From: an uncultured Granulosicoccaceae bacterium
Lineage (GTDB): Bacteria; Pseudomonadota; Gammaproteobacteria; Granulosicoccales; Granulosicoccaceae
Reading direction: 5' to 3'
DNA: 57,203 bases
NCBI GenBank assembly: GCA_938003855.1
Contig: CALKXD010000109.1
Coordinates: forward strand, 1-57,203
The translations under genes were made by a program, and so were the position numbers. This document shows, one piece after another, positions 1 to 8,881 of this stretch. Under the pieces are notes generated by a model, which had not been told where the DNA came from, did not search any database, and saw nothing but the letters and a program-made list of their open reading frames with translations. Every line of letters starts with the position of its first letter. The first letter of the stretch is position 1.

Positions 1-99
1 TCACTATTTTTAAAAGGCTTTAATTGATGAGGTGCGCCGAAAAAATTTACAGTCTTTCACAACAGCAACGAAAATTACCAATAAAAACACAAATTAATG

Positions 100-128
100 T
101 TGTTTTTATGCAAATACCTCGTTAGCAT
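100..128 (+). promoter_or_regulatory. possible sigma-70 promoter of the porin gene
   Basis: A weak -35-like hexamer TTGTTT (100-105) is followed after 17 bases by TAGCAT (123-128) in a very AT-rich stretch. Transcription from here would give a leader of about 200 bases before the porin start at 333. Both boxes are imperfect, so this is an inference; the AT-rich inverted repeat ATAAAAAC/GTTTTTAT (81-88, 102-109) overlaps the -35 box and could be a regulator site. Confidence 0.3.
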
Positions 129-145
129 TTGAATCACACACTGTG

Positions 146-295
146 TCGCTTGAGGCGCTGGTGGCGGCTTCGCCCAAGCAACTCGCTGATGCTTTTGACC
201 TTCGGGTCTCAATGTGTAGAGCCAGAAAACATTTTGTGTGTATGGGTTCTACAAAAAGGCGCAGCCGTGCTAGAGCGGCTCATTGTAAAAACAAT
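146..295 (+). other. hairpin-rich 5' leader of the porin mRNA
   Basis: Five consecutive inverted repeats can be read between the putative promoter and the porin gene: 148-152/175-179 extended by GGCG/CGCC; GACC-TTCG-GGTC (197-208, a UUCG tetraloop); 216-223 with 245-252 (one G-U pair); AGCCG/CGGCT (263-267, 276-280); and ATTGT/ACAAT (282-286, 291-295). Porin mRNAs of enterobacteria often carry structured leaders that small RNAs target, but no known sRNA or riboswitch family is recognised here. Short open frames across this stretch look non-coding. Confidence 0.45.
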
Positions 296-332
296 AAATT
301 TTCACACCTCAGATACGTGACTGGAGAAATAC

Positions 333-1205
333 ATGAAATACACTAAGACCGCAGCAGCCTTAGCACTGGCAGGTTTCGTTGCAATGCCAATGGCACAAGC
401 AGATGTAACATTGACCGGCTACCTGGGTATTGGCCTGGTTGGAAGCGACGCAGACGGCGACGCTGGCAACCTGAATATGTTCTCAGATGACTCGACTATC
501 AACGTTCGTGCGTCCCAGACTCTCGACAATGGTCTTGAAGGCTATGCTAACTACCGTACTGACTTTGGTCTGGCGAACGGTGGCGGCGGTGACGGCGACA
601 ACATCCACCTGGGTATCAAGGGTGACTTCGGTGACATCCGAATCGGTGAAGTTCCAGATGCGATTGAATACGGTCAGGTAGCTAACGATATCCTGTCTGA
701 TATCGGTGGTGAAGAGCGTGGCATCAGCTACACAGGTACATTCGGTAGCGCCACAATCGGTGTTAACGTTTCTCCAGAAGGTCTGTTGGCTGGTGATAAG
801 CTGGGCGGCGGTAGCGATCGAATCGGCGCAGGTATCAAGTTCAGCGCTGGTGGTTTCGGCATAGGCCTTGGTTTTGGTACTGTTGGTGACGACAGCAGAA
901 TGTCTGCCGGTGCTACTTTCGGTCTGGGCGGCGCTTCAATCGGTGTTGCTTTCAAAGATTTCGATAACGATCGTTCTACAATCAGTGCAAAGGGTAGCTA
1001 CTCAATCGGTAAAGCAACTCTGGCTCTGAGCTACGAAGCAGAAGCTGGCGACGTAAACGATGGCGACAACAAGATTCGCTTCGATGCAAGCTACTCACTC
1101 GGCGGTGCTATGACTATCAGCACTCGCTTCAACGCTTTCACTGATGACAGCGATAGCTCTGGTGACGTATCTGACTACCGCGTACTGCTGTCTAAAGACT
1201 TCTAA
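333..1205 (+). CDS. Gram-negative porin, outer-membrane beta-barrel
   Basis: This is a 290-residue outer-membrane porin that should form a diffusion channel for small hydrophilic solutes. Residues 1-23 are a classic Sec signal peptide ending A-Q-A, followed by a mature chain rich in Gly, Asp and Ser with alternating polar and hydrophobic residues typical of beta strands. The last residue is Phe (S-K-D-F end), the signal recognised by the BAM machinery. At about 267 mature residues it is shorter than the usual 16-strand general porins of about 330-370. The start has a good ribosome site (GGAG about 8 bases upstream). The gene stands alone with a long structured leader and its own terminator, which suggests high, regulated expression. 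Substrate specificity cannot be read. Confidence 0.9.
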   Translation: MKYTKTAAALALAGFVAMPMAQADVTLTGYLGIGLVGSDADGDAGNLNMFSDDSTINVRASQTLDNGLEGYANYRTDFGLANGGGGDGDNIHLGIKGDFGDIRIGEVPDAIEYGQVANDILSDIGGEERGISYTGTFGSATIGVNVSPEGLLAGDKLGGGSDRIGAGIKFSAGGFGIGLGFGTVGDDSRMSAGATFGLGGASIGVAFKDFDNDRSTISAKGSYSIGKATLALSYEAEAGDVNDGDNKIRFDASYSLGGAMTISTRFNAFTDDSDSSGDVSDYRVLLSKDF

Positions 1206-1232
1206 GTCGACTTTTCAGCGTAGTTAGTCAGT

Positions 1233-1263
1233 AAAAAAGGGAGCCGCAAGGCTCCCTTTTTTT
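1233..1263 (+). terminator. intrinsic terminator after the porin
   Basis: A GC stem GGGAGCC/GGCTCCC (1239-1245, 1250-1256) with a GCAA loop is extended by an A-tract on the left and followed by seven T residues. It lies 28 bases after the porin stop and is a textbook Rho-independent terminator. Confidence 0.92.
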
Positions 1264-1321
1264 GTATTCAGCATGTTTTGAAGAAACCAACAGGCGGTAG
1301 CGCTTGTTGCTGGATAGGCAT

Positions 1322-1493
1322 TAGCTAGTGCCCCATCCAGAAACAAATGCTACTGCGTACCATGCAGGCACGCAATGTTTTGTCTACCACAGGTAGTTAC
1401 TTAAGGATAACTAAGCACCTACCTGTGGTAGGCAAAATCTCACGCACCTGAATGATCCTCGCGACACCCTGTTTCTGGATAGGCACTGGCTAG
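1322..1493. repeat. long imperfect palindrome, MITE-like
   Basis: The sequence folds back on itself about a centre near 1407.5. The outer arms (about 1322-1345 and 1470-1493) match over roughly 23 bases with two or three differences and share ATCCAGAAACA / TGTTTCTGGAT. The innermost arms TACCACAGGTAG / CTACCTGTGGTA (1385-1396, 1419-1430) are perfect, and weaker matches continue between the two. The left end also has its own small hairpin (CTGGAT...ATCCAG). No coding frame is present. This architecture fits a miniature inverted-repeat element or a palindromic intergenic repeat. No second copy was seen in this window and no target-site duplication could be assigned. Confidence 0.6.
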
Positions 1494-1566
1494 CCCGGCT
1501 CAACATGCAACCTGTCGAGTTTTCAGTGAGGCGCTGTTGGCTGTCGATGCATGCGGTTTGTGATTA

Positions 1567-2574
1567 TCAGCACTTGTAGTAGCTGCGATACCAGTCGACA
1601 AATGCCGCTACGCCGTCTTCAACGGTGGTTTCCGGTTTGTAGCCGACATCTCTGATCAGATCAGAAACGTCTGCGTAGGTGTCTTGTACATCGCCGGGTT
1701 GCAGTGGCAGCAGATTGCGCTCTGCCTTTTTACCCAGGCATTCTTCCAGCACTTCGATATATCGCATCAGATTGACGGGCTCGCTATTGCCGATGTTGTA
1801 AACCCGGTACGGAGCGGCACTGGTTGCAGAGTCAGGTGCATCGCTGTCCCACTGGGCGTTTGCTGTGGCGACATTATCGACTGAACGAACCACGCCTTCT
1901 ACTATATCGTCGATAAACGTAAAGTCCCGTCGATGGTTGCCGTGGTTAAACACATCGATTGGCTCGCCGGCCAGAATTTTACGAGTGAACATGAACAGCG
2001 CCATATCCGGACGGCCCCACGGCCCGTAGACGGTAAAGAACCGCAGGCCAGTGGTTGGAATGTTGAACAAATGGCTGTAAGTGTGTGCCATTAATTCGTT
2101 GGATTTTTTGGTTGCCGCGTACAAGCTGACCGGGTGGTCGACATGGTCGTGAGTGGAAAACGGCATATTGGTATGAGCGCCGTAAACGGAGCTGGTCGAC
2201 GCATACACCAGATGCTCAATCTCATGGTTTCGGCAGTTTTCCAGAATATTCATAAAGCCGTAAATATTCGCCTCGACGTAGGCGTGGGGGTTCTCGATCG
2301 AGTATCTGACCCCTGCCTGCGCTGCCAGATTGACTACCCGGTCGGGTTTGTGTTCGGCAAACACTTTTTCCATTGCTTCGCGATCTTCAATAGAAATGCG
2401 CTGCTCGATGAACCCGTCGCGTGGGGTGAGACGTTGTAATCGGTCAAGTTTCAACGTGGTATCGTAATAGTCGTTGATGTTGTCGATACCAATAACCTGA
2501 TCCCCCCGATCAATAAAACGATGGGCGAGTGTTGAGCCGATGAACCCGGCTGTACCGGTGACTAGGATTTTCAT
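1567..2574 (-). CDS. UDP-glucuronate 4-epimerase, SDR family
   Basis: This 335-residue extended short-chain dehydrogenase should interconvert UDP-glucuronate and UDP-galacturonate for capsule, LPS or exopolysaccharide. Visible features are the NAD-binding glycine motif T-G-T-A-G-F-I-G (6-13), the D-N-I-N-D-Y-Y-D segment typical of UDP-GlcA epimerases (31-38), a Ser/Thr cluster at 126-129 and the catalytic Y152-x-x-x-K156. Full length for the CapI/WbpP-like group. It is monocistronic, with a short promoter region before it. UDP-glucose dehydrogenase, which supplies the substrate, lies in the same window at 45247-46578. Activity on UDP-GlcA rather than UDP-GlcNAc is inferred from overall similarity. 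Confidence 0.88.
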   Translation of the reverse strand: MKILVTGTAGFIGSTLAHRFIDRGDQVIGIDNINDYYDTTLKLDRLQRLTPRDGFIEQRISIEDREAMEKVFAEHKPDRVVNLAAQAGVRYSIENPHAYVEANIYGFMNILENCRNHEIEHLVYASTSSVYGAHTNMPFSTHDHVDHPVSLYAATKKSNELMAHTYSHLFNIPTTGLRFFTVYGPWGRPDMALFMFTRKILAGEPIDVFNHGNHRRDFTFIDDIVEGVVRSVDNVATANAQWDSDAPDSATSAAPYRVYNIGNSEPVNLMRYIEVLEECLGKKAERNLLPLQPGDVQDTYADVSDLIRDVGYKPETTVEDGVAAFVDWYRSYYKC

Positions 2575-2824
2575 TAAGGCGTTGGGCTCACAAAAATTGT
2601 TGCTTGATAGAAGATGAGTATAGTGCCAGTTGCAGATTCGGTGGCAATAGTCGTATGGTTACCGTTTTTGGGTTTTCAGTGCCTGGGTGATATTTGCGGT
2701 CAGTCGGACACAGAGTGATGTTCCGGTGGTACTTCTTGTTGTTTTTTTGCAAATATCAGCCAGCGCTGCGCTAAAACCCCGCTTGAACAATTGACCATTG
2801 GTAATGTGCCGTGGTGGGTATGGG

Positions 2825-3643
2825 TTAGATTTTCCGGCGTAGTCCCGCCTTGTGCAATATGTACGCACCAATTTCTTCAACGGATTTCTTCGTCGTGTTT
2901 ACATAAGGCGTTGATGAGTTCCGATACATGGCCTCGGCCTGTGCAACCTCAAACTGGCATGTCTTTGCAGAAGCATAGGAGTCTCCGGAGAACCGCTCCT
3001 GCCTGATTTGCTGTAATCGAAACGGGTCGATCGTTAAACCAAATAGTTTATCGCTGTGGTCTGCCAGGGGTTGTGGCAGGTTAACGGACGTCAAATCACT
3101 GTCGGTCAGCGGGTAGTTGGCGGCAAACACACCGAACTGCAGTGACAAATATAAGCAGGTGGGAGTTTTACCGGCACGTGACGGACCGATAACAATCACC
3201 TCTGCTCTGGCGTAGTGGTCGGTCTCCATGCCGTCATCTGTGGTCATAGCAAAGTTGACCGCTGACATGCGCGCTGAATATTGAGCAAAATCAAGAACAC
3301 CGTGCGATTTCCCGACTGAATGCGACGACTCCACGCCAAGCTCGTTTTCCATCGGTCCGATAAATGTGTCAAAAAGATCGAAGAACACGGCGTTGGCGCC
3401 GGCGATGATAGCGCGGGTTTCATCGTTAACCAGGGTGGCGAACACCAGCGGTTTTACGCCTTGCTCCGCTGCTGTTCGATTGATAAGCGCGAGAGTATTC
3501 AGTGCTTTTTCTTTGGTATCAACAAACGGCAGATTTTCGACGTCAAATTTAACTTGTGGAAATTGGCTGAGCAGGCTGTGGCTGAGCGCTTCGGCAGTCA
3601 GACCGGTGCGATCGGAAATCACAAAGGTATAGCGTTGTTGCAT
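2825..3643 (-). CDS. ppsR: PEP synthase regulatory protein (kinase/pyrophosphorylase)
   Basis: This is a 272-residue member of the DUF299 family. In enterobacteria it inactivates PEP synthase by ADP-dependent phosphorylation of a threonine next to the catalytic histidine and reactivates it by Pi-dependent dephosphorylation. The P-loop G-P-S-R-A-G-K-T is at residues 153-160 and the family N-terminus V-I-S-D-R-T-G is at 8-14. It is divergent from ppsA (3897-6266) across about 250 bases, the usual arrangement, which makes the assignment nearly certain. Length is normal. Confidence 0.96.
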   Translation of the reverse strand: MQQRYTFVISDRTGLTAEALSHSLLSQFPQVKFDVENLPFVDTKEKALNTLALINRTAAEQGVKPLVFATLVNDETRAIIAGANAVFFDLFDTFIGPMENELGVESSHSVGKSHGVLDFAQYSARMSAVNFAMTTDDGMETDHYARAEVIVIGPSRAGKTPTCLYLSLQFGVFAANYPLTDSDLTSVNLPQPLADHSDKLFGLTIDPFRLQQIRQERFSGDSYASAKTCQFEVAQAEAMYRNSSTPYVNTTKKSVEEIGAYILHKAGLRRKI

Positions 3644-3896
3644 GAGTGGTTGGTCCTGGTAACGGAATGACTGATGCGCCGGTCGGTATAATAAGTGTAC
3701 GTCTAACGCTATTGACCGTTGCTACTCGCAGAGAAGTGCTGCGCTAATTGTAGTCAATTTGAAGTCTTTCTACTGCAGGGTAGCTTGTTGTCACGTTGGC
3801 CGTTTGATCTGGGAACAGGCCATGATTGTAATCTGTGTGGTAGCGATAACAGTGATAAATTGTGCGCGGTTTGCAACCTGAATATTAAACAAGAGA
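3644..3896. promoter_or_regulatory. divergent ppsR/ppsA promoter region
   Basis: This 253-base gap carries the start regions of two genes pointing away from each other. A perfect TATAAT is present at 3687-3692 on the plus strand, but no matching -35 box is seen at the proper distance, and a TTGACC (3712-3717) has no convincing -10 partner. No operator could be assigned. A 63-codon open frame crossing it (3719-3910) is judged non-coding. Confidence 0.4.
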
Positions 3897-6266
3897 ATGG
3901 TTTTGAATAATTACGTAATCTGGTTTGATCAACTCGGTATGGATGATGTTGCTGTGGTTGGTGGCAAGAATGCCTCTCTGGGCGAAATGATAAGCAACCT
4001 GTCTAATGCCGGCATAAAGGTGCCTGGTGGTTTTGCCACCACAGCCGAAGCGTTCCGTGCGTTTCTGGCGCACAACAATCTTGATCGGGATATTAACGCG
4101 TTGCTGGCGGACTTCGATGTTGAAGACGTGGACAAACTGACCGAGTTGGGTAGTCGTATCCGTCAGCGTGTCCTGGACACGCCCTTTCCGCAAGCGCTTG
4201 AGAAAGACGTGAGAGAAGCCTACGCGAAGTTACAAGCCGATAGCACAGCAGAGATTTCCGTGGCTGTGAGGTCCTCGGCGACGGCCGAAGATCTGCCGGA
4301 AGCCTCTTTCGCGGGGCAGCAGGAGACTTTCCTGAACGTAGAGGGAATCGACACGGTCTTAATGCGTATTAAAGAGGTGTTTGCATCACTCTATAATGAC
4401 CGTGCTATTTCTTATCGGGTGCATCAGGGCTTTGATCATGCCGATGTAGCGTTGTCTGCGGGAATTCAGCGTATGGTTCGCAGTGATGTGGGGGCCAGTG
4501 GTGTGCTTTTTTCAATTGATACCGAAACCGGGTTCGAAGATGTTGTGTTTATTACTTCGTCATGGGGCTTGGGTGAATGCGTAGTGCAGGGGTCTGTTAA
4601 TCCGGACGAGTTCTATGTACACAAGCATACCCTGGCTCAGGGTAAACCTGCGATTGTGCGGCGTAACCGCGGCAGCAAGCGTATAAAAATGGTGTACGGT
4701 GACAGCGTTGCTGTTGAAACTATAGATACCACGGAGGTAGAGAGAATGATGTTCTCTCTGACCGATGCTGATGTCACCTCACTTGCCGAAATGGCTGTGA
4801 CCATCGAAAAGCACTATGGCCGGCCGATGGATATCGAGTGGGGCAAAGATGGCAATGACGGTGCGCTGTATATATTGCAGGCGCGTCCGGAAACCGTAGA
4901 ATCCCGCAGCGATAAAAATGTTATCCGGCGCTACTCGCTTAACCAGAGCGACTCGACAGTGTTGGTGACCGGTCGCAGCATCGGACAAAGAATCGGCGCT
5001 GGTAAAGTGCGTAACATCCCCAGTCTGGATCAGCTTTCCAAGGTACAGGACGGTGATGTGCTGGTCACCGATATGACTGACCCTGACTGGGAGCCAGTCA
5101 TGAAGCGTGCGGCGGCTATTGTCACAAACCGTGGCGGGCGAACTTGTCATGCGGCAATCATAGCGAGAGAACTGGGTGTGCCCGCAGTTGTGGGTTGCAA
5201 TAACGCGACTGAACTACTCGAAGATGGTCTGGACGTGACGGTAAGTTGCGCCGAGGGGGATACCGGTAAGGTGTATCAAGGGCAGTTGAAATACGACGTC
5301 AATGAGATAAAGCTCGATAAACTCCCGGATCTGCCCTTTAAAATTACCATGAATGTTGGCAATCCGGAACGTGCGTTTGATTTTCAGCGTCTGCCTAACC
5401 ACGGGGTCGGGTTGCTGCGACTGGAATTTATGATCAGCAATACCATTGGCGTACACCCCAAGGCGCTGTTGAACTACGAAATGATGGAGGAGCCTGTAAA
5501 AGCGAAAATCAACGAGCGCTACGCGGGTTATGACTCACCCGTCAGGTTCTATGTGGAAAAGCTGGTTGAGGGTGTCGCAACACTTGCCGCCGCATTTGCC
5601 CCGCATCCGGTCATTGTGCGAATGAGTGATTTTAAATCTAATGAATACGCCAACATGATTGGTGGAGATCTGTTCGAGCCCGACGAAGAAAACCCGATGA
5701 TCGGCTTTCGTGGCGCGTCACGCTATATATCATCGTCCTTTCGTGAGTGCTTTGAGCTTGAATGCGAAGCGCTTCGAAAAGTGCGCGATGAAATGGGTCT
5801 GACGAACGTATGGATTATGATTCCGTTTGTTCGCACGTTGCAGGAAGCCGATGACGTACTGCAACTGTTGAAGGAAAACGGTCTTGAGCGTGGTAAGAAT
5901 GGCCTTAACATCGTGATGATGTGTGAGGTGCCCAGTAATGCCATACTCGCGGAAGAATTCCTCGAGAAATTTGACGGGTTTTCAATTGGTTCAAATGATC
6001 TCACGCAGTTGACCCTCGGTCTGGACCGGGATTCCGGATTGATAGCGCATTTGTTTGATGAACGGGATCCTGCCGTAAAGAAAATGCTCGCGTTAGCTAT
6101 CTCTGCTGCCAATAAAGCGGATAAGTATGTTGGTATCTGCGGGCAGGGACCATCAGATCATCCGGATCTGGCAAAGTGGTTGATGGAGCAGGGTATATCA
6201 AGTGTCTCTCTGAATCCGGATACCGTTGTTGAAACGTGGTTGTTTCTGGCCGGTGAGTCGGTCTAG
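3897..6266 (+). CDS. ppsA: phosphoenolpyruvate synthase
   Basis: This 789-residue cytoplasmic enzyme converts pyruvate, ATP and water to PEP, AMP and phosphate, the first step of gluconeogenesis from three-carbon compounds. Three domains are visible: an N-terminal ATP-grasp nucleotide-binding region beginning G-G-K-N-A-S-L-G-E (22-30), the central swivelling phosphohistidine domain with G-G-R-T-C-H-A-A (catalytic His418, target Thr416 for PpsR), and the C-terminal PEP/pyruvate TIM barrel ending with V-G-I-C-G-Q-G (Cys748). Length matches E. coli PpsA (792). The start is supported by alignment; the purine-rich AAGAG just before the ATG is unusually close for a ribosome site. The neighbouring divergent ppsR confirms identity. 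Confidence 0.97.
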   Translation: MVLNNYVIWFDQLGMDDVAVVGGKNASLGEMISNLSNAGIKVPGGFATTAEAFRAFLAHNNLDRDINALLADFDVEDVDKLTELGSRIRQRVLDTPFPQALEKDVREAYAKLQADSTAEISVAVRSSATAEDLPEASFAGQQETFLNVEGIDTVLMRIKEVFASLYNDRAISYRVHQGFDHADVALSAGIQRMVRSDVGASGVLFSIDTETGFEDVVFITSSWGLGECVVQGSVNPDEFYVHKHTLAQGKPAIVRRNRGSKRIKMVYGDSVAVETIDTTEVERMMFSLTDADVTSLAEMAVTIEKHYGRPMDIEWGKDGNDGALYILQARPETVESRSDKNVIRRYSLNQSDSTVLVTGRSIGQRIGAGKVRNIPSLDQLSKVQDGDVLVTDMTDPDWEPVMKRAAAIVTNRGGRTCHAAIIARELGVPAVVGCNNATELLEDGLDVTVSCAEGDTGKVYQGQLKYDVNEIKLDKLPDLPFKITMNVGNPERAFDFQRLPNHGVGLLRLEFMISNTIGVHPKALLNYEMMEEPVKAKINERYAGYDSPVRFYVEKLVEGVATLAAAFAPHPVIVRMSDFKSNEYANMIGGDLFEPDEENPMIGFRGASRYISSSFRECFELECEALRKVRDEMGLTNVWIMIPFVRTLQEADDVLQLLKENGLERGKNGLNIVMMCEVPSNAILAEEFLEKFDGFSIGSNDLTQLTLGLDRDSGLIAHLFDERDPAVKKMLALAISAANKADKYVGICGQGPSDHPDLAKWLMEQGISSVSLNPDTVVETWLFLAGESV

Positions 6267-6508
6267 GGATCTTGCAGATCGACGTCGTACGAGCCGTCAT
6301 CGGGGTGGCTCCTGTTGATTGGCTGGCGTGTGGTTGGCTGTGCCCGGGATTATGCATCTAACCTATAGACGCCTGGTTGTCTGGCAACGCTGTTCTATTC
6401 TGATCGGGTAGCCTTGGCAGCGTACGGGTATTTTTTTGTCAGCGCAGTTATTGCAACCCCCTTTTTTATTGCCGATGATAACGCCTCATTGCAGGTTGAG
6501 ATGCGCTG

Positions 6509-6946
6509 ATGACAACTGTCTTTTTACAGGCCGACGATGACGACAAAAACACGCTCGCCGATATTCGTGTGGCGGCCATGCGGGAGAGCCTGGAAGCGGT
6601 AGGACGCTTTGATCCGGTCAGAGCACGAGACCGGTTGCTGTCCAGATTCAATGCAAGTAACACCAGCAAGATTCTTGTCGATGGTGAGCTTGTTGGATTT
6701 TATACCTCCAAGCTAAGCAAGGATTGTCTCTGGGTTGATGATTTGTATATTCACCCATCCCGGCAAGGTGAGGGGTTGGGTACGGATGTCATCGACAGGT
6801 TAAAGAGGCAATCTGCTCAACTGGCCCTGCCGATCAGACTCGGGGCGCTGCGTGATAGCCCTGCCAATCGCTTCTATTTGTCTCACGGGTTTGTTGCAAC
6901 GCACGAGGATGCCTGGGATATTTTTTATCAGTTCAGCGCGTCATAG
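6509..6946 (+). CDS. GNAT-family N-acetyltransferase
   Basis: This 145-residue protein has the Gcn5-related acetyltransferase fold. The acetyl-CoA pyrophosphate-binding motif R-Q-G-E-G-L-G is at 85-91, preceded by the V-D-D-L-Y-I-H-P strand (76-83), and N-R-F-Y-L-S-H-G-F near residue 117 is the usual motif B. It should transfer an acetyl group from acetyl-CoA to an amine; the substrate cannot be read. It follows ppsA by about 240 bases and lies on the same strand, but there is no sign of co-transcription. Confidence 0.85.
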   Translation: MTTVFLQADDDDKNTLADIRVAAMRESLEAVGRFDPVRARDRLLSRFNASNTSKILVDGELVGFYTSKLSKDCLWVDDLYIHPSRQGEGLGTDVIDRLKRQSAQLALPIRLGALRDSPANRFYLSHGFVATHEDAWDIFYQFSAS

Positions 6947-7073
6947 CAAAGAAAGCACAGGAGCGCACAGCGGCTGTCAATTGCGGTAGTATCAAAATTG
7001 TAGATTGTCTGATGACCGGGCTTTCAACCGGTTGGCCACTGCGGGCCTTATACAATAGTCTGGAAGCGCTGCC

Positions 7074-8252
7074 ATGATCGATATTGAAACTGTCCGTCGG
7101 GATACTGCTGGTCTGCAGCACCGTGCGCATCTGCTTGCTTGTGGCTCAGCCGTGATGCCTGATGCGGTGTTATCGGCGGTAACTGATCACTTGATGCTGG
7201 AGGCCCGGACCGGGGGCTATGAAGCGGCCGATGCAAAAGCCGCTGAGCTTGATGATGTCTACAATCTTGTCGCCACTCTGATCGGAGCAGACAAGCAGGA
7301 AATAGCCCTGCTTGAGAGCGCGACGGCCGCCTGGTGTCATGCGTTTTATTCTTTGGAATTGAAACCGGGTGATCGGGTACTGACTTGTCAGGCGGAGTAC
7401 GCTGCAAACTATGTTGCCTTTTTGCATCGTGCCAGCCGTGATGGCATTGTGATTGATGTTGTGCCCGATGATGATGCCGGTGCGCTTGATGTCGAGGCAC
7501 TGGAAAAAATGATGGATGACCGTGTTGCGTTGATTGCCATTACCTGGATACCGACGAATGGCGGCTTGGTGAATCCCGCAGTGGCGGTCGGGGAGGTCGC
7601 CCGTCGCTATAAAGTGCCTTACCTGCTTGATGCGTGTCAGGCAGTAGGTCAGATGCCGGTTAATGTCCGTGAATTGCAGTGTGATTTCCTCTCCGCGACC
7701 GGCCGTAAATTTTTGCGAGGCCCGCGCGGTACCGGTTTTTTGTATGTTCGAGAGAGTGTATTACTGAACACCGAGCCGGCCATGCTTGATCACTTTGCCG
7801 CCCCCTGGGTGTCCAGCGATCAGTATCAACTGCGTTCTGATGCCCGCCGCTTTGAAAATTGGGAGAGTTCCTGCGCGCTGCGACTGGGCCTTGGTGTTGC
7901 TGTCTCTTATGCATTGTCTGTTGGACTGGAGAATATCCAGCAAAGAGCATGGGGGCTTGCAGGTACGCTTCGCCAGTTGCTTGAGTCAAAGGCCGGAGCC
8001 ACAATACTCGATGCGGGCTCAGAGCATTGTGCTATCGTCAGCTTTGCAATTGGCGGTAGAGATCCTGTGGCAACAGTGGCGAAGCTACGTCAGCAGGGAA
8101 TTAATATTGGTGTGTCGAACCCGGACAGCACACGTCTTGATTCGGAATCACGGGAGTTACCGGTGGTGTTGCGTGCCGCGCCGCATTATTACAACACCGA
8201 GGCTGAACTTGACCAACTGGTTGCAGGGTTGATCAAGCTTGAGAAAGTGTAG
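7074..8252 (+). CDS. class V aminotransferase-fold PLP enzyme
   Basis: This 392-residue PLP enzyme has the fold of cysteine desulfurases and isopenicillin-N epimerase/EgtE-like lyases. The cofactor aspartate lies in L-L-D-A-C-Q-A (D186) and the Schiff-base lysine in S-A-T-G-R-K (K212), followed by F-L-R-G-P-R-G-T-G-F. The mobile Cys loop typical of true cysteine desulfurases is not obvious, so it may be a C-S lyase, desulfhydrase, racemase or epimerase rather than an IscS-type enzyme. No ergothioneine genes are adjacent. It stands between a GNAT gene and hemJ. A second class V enzyme is encoded at 23183-24310, but the two are clearly different subfamilies. Confidence 0.83.
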   Translation: MIDIETVRRDTAGLQHRAHLLACGSAVMPDAVLSAVTDHLMLEARTGGYEAADAKAAELDDVYNLVATLIGADKQEIALLESATAAWCHAFYSLELKPGDRVLTCQAEYAANYVAFLHRASRDGIVIDVVPDDDAGALDVEALEKMMDDRVALIAITWIPTNGGLVNPAVAVGEVARRYKVPYLLDACQAVGQMPVNVRELQCDFLSATGRKFLRGPRGTGFLYVRESVLLNTEPAMLDHFAAPWVSSDQYQLRSDARRFENWESSCALRLGLGVAVSYALSVGLENIQQRAWGLAGTLRQLLESKAGATILDAGSEHCAIVSFAIGGRDPVATVAKLRQQGINIGVSNPDSTRLDSESRELPVVLRAAPHYYNTEAELDQLVAGLIKLEKV

Positions 8253-8425
8253 TCAGCTAAAGCGCCGATGACTGAGTTGCAGGGCTTGCTATCGGTAACA
8301 ATTGTCGGGCACTTTTGAATCCGGCAACAGTCGAAATGTGTGATCCGGCAGCGGATGTTGAGCGAGGCGTTTCTTTTTGCGCTGAGATCGGTCACCATAA
8401 TCAATTTAATAGGGTGTCCAGTTCA

Positions 8426-8854
8426 GTGTTATATCTTTGGGTAAAGGCGTTTCATATTATTGCGGTGGTTTCGTGGGTGGCGGCATTGTTGATCTACCCT
8501 CGCTATAAATTGCACCAGCTTGCCAGCAAGCCTGGAGACGAGTTGTTTGATCGCATGCAGAAGGCCTCGGGTCAGTTGCGCCGCATCATACTTACCCCGG
8601 GAATGCTGGCAACCTGGATTCTCGGTGTCTCTCTGGTGATGATTAATCCGGCAATTGCATCGTCGAAATGGCTATGGGTGAAGCTCGTATTGGTGCTGGG
8701 GATTACCGCGATTCACGGAATCTTCGTAGGCATTGGCAAAAAGATTGATGCACAGGATGCGGCTGTCTCTGATAAAAAACTGCGCCTGCTGAATGAAGTG
8801 CCCTTTATTCTTTTTGCGATTATTACCATCCTGGTGGTGGTGAGGCCGTTCTAG
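8426..8854 (+). CDS. hemJ: protoporphyrinogen IX oxidase, HemJ family
   Basis: HemJ is the membrane protoporphyrinogen oxidase used by many proteobacteria that lack HemG/HemY; it takes part in the penultimate step of haem synthesis. The 142-residue product from the GTG at 8426 matches the family N-terminus (L-W-V-K-A-F-H-I-I, with conserved His10) and Y-P-R (Arg26). Four hydrophobic helices are visible at about 8-25, 55-75, 83-103 and 122-140. The frame is open upstream to 8315, but the extra N-terminus is unlike the family; the GTG at 8414 is an alternative. An AGGG sits about 11 bases upstream of 8426. Confidence 0.85.
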   Translation: MLYLWVKAFHIIAVVSWVAALLIYPRYKLHQLASKPGDELFDRMQKASGQLRRIILTPGMLATWILGVSLVMINPAIASSKWLWVKLVLVLGITAIHGIFVGIGKKIDAQDAAVSDKKLRLLNEVPFILFAIITILVVVRPF

Positions 8855-8881
8855 GGCTTGCTGCAGGCATTGAAGGGTCGG

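Noticed and set aside
129-346. Two overlapping open frames of 63 and 67 codons upstream of the porin
   Set aside because: No ribosome site, no family resemblance, and the stretch is better explained as a hairpin-rich leader.
2659-2880. 73-codon frame on the minus strand at the end of ppsR
   Set aside because: It overlaps the ppsR 3' end in another frame and has biased, basic composition without any domain.
3719-3910. 63-codon frame with several Cys pairs in the ppsR/ppsA gap
   Set aside because: The C-x2-C pairs recall a zinc ribbon, but there is no ribosome site and the frame runs into the ppsA start; it lies in a divergent promoter region.
7074-8252. EgtE or IscS identity for the class V PLP enzyme
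   Set aside because: No ergothioneine or iron-sulfur assembly genes are adjacent and no active-site Cys loop is visible, so only the fold is called.
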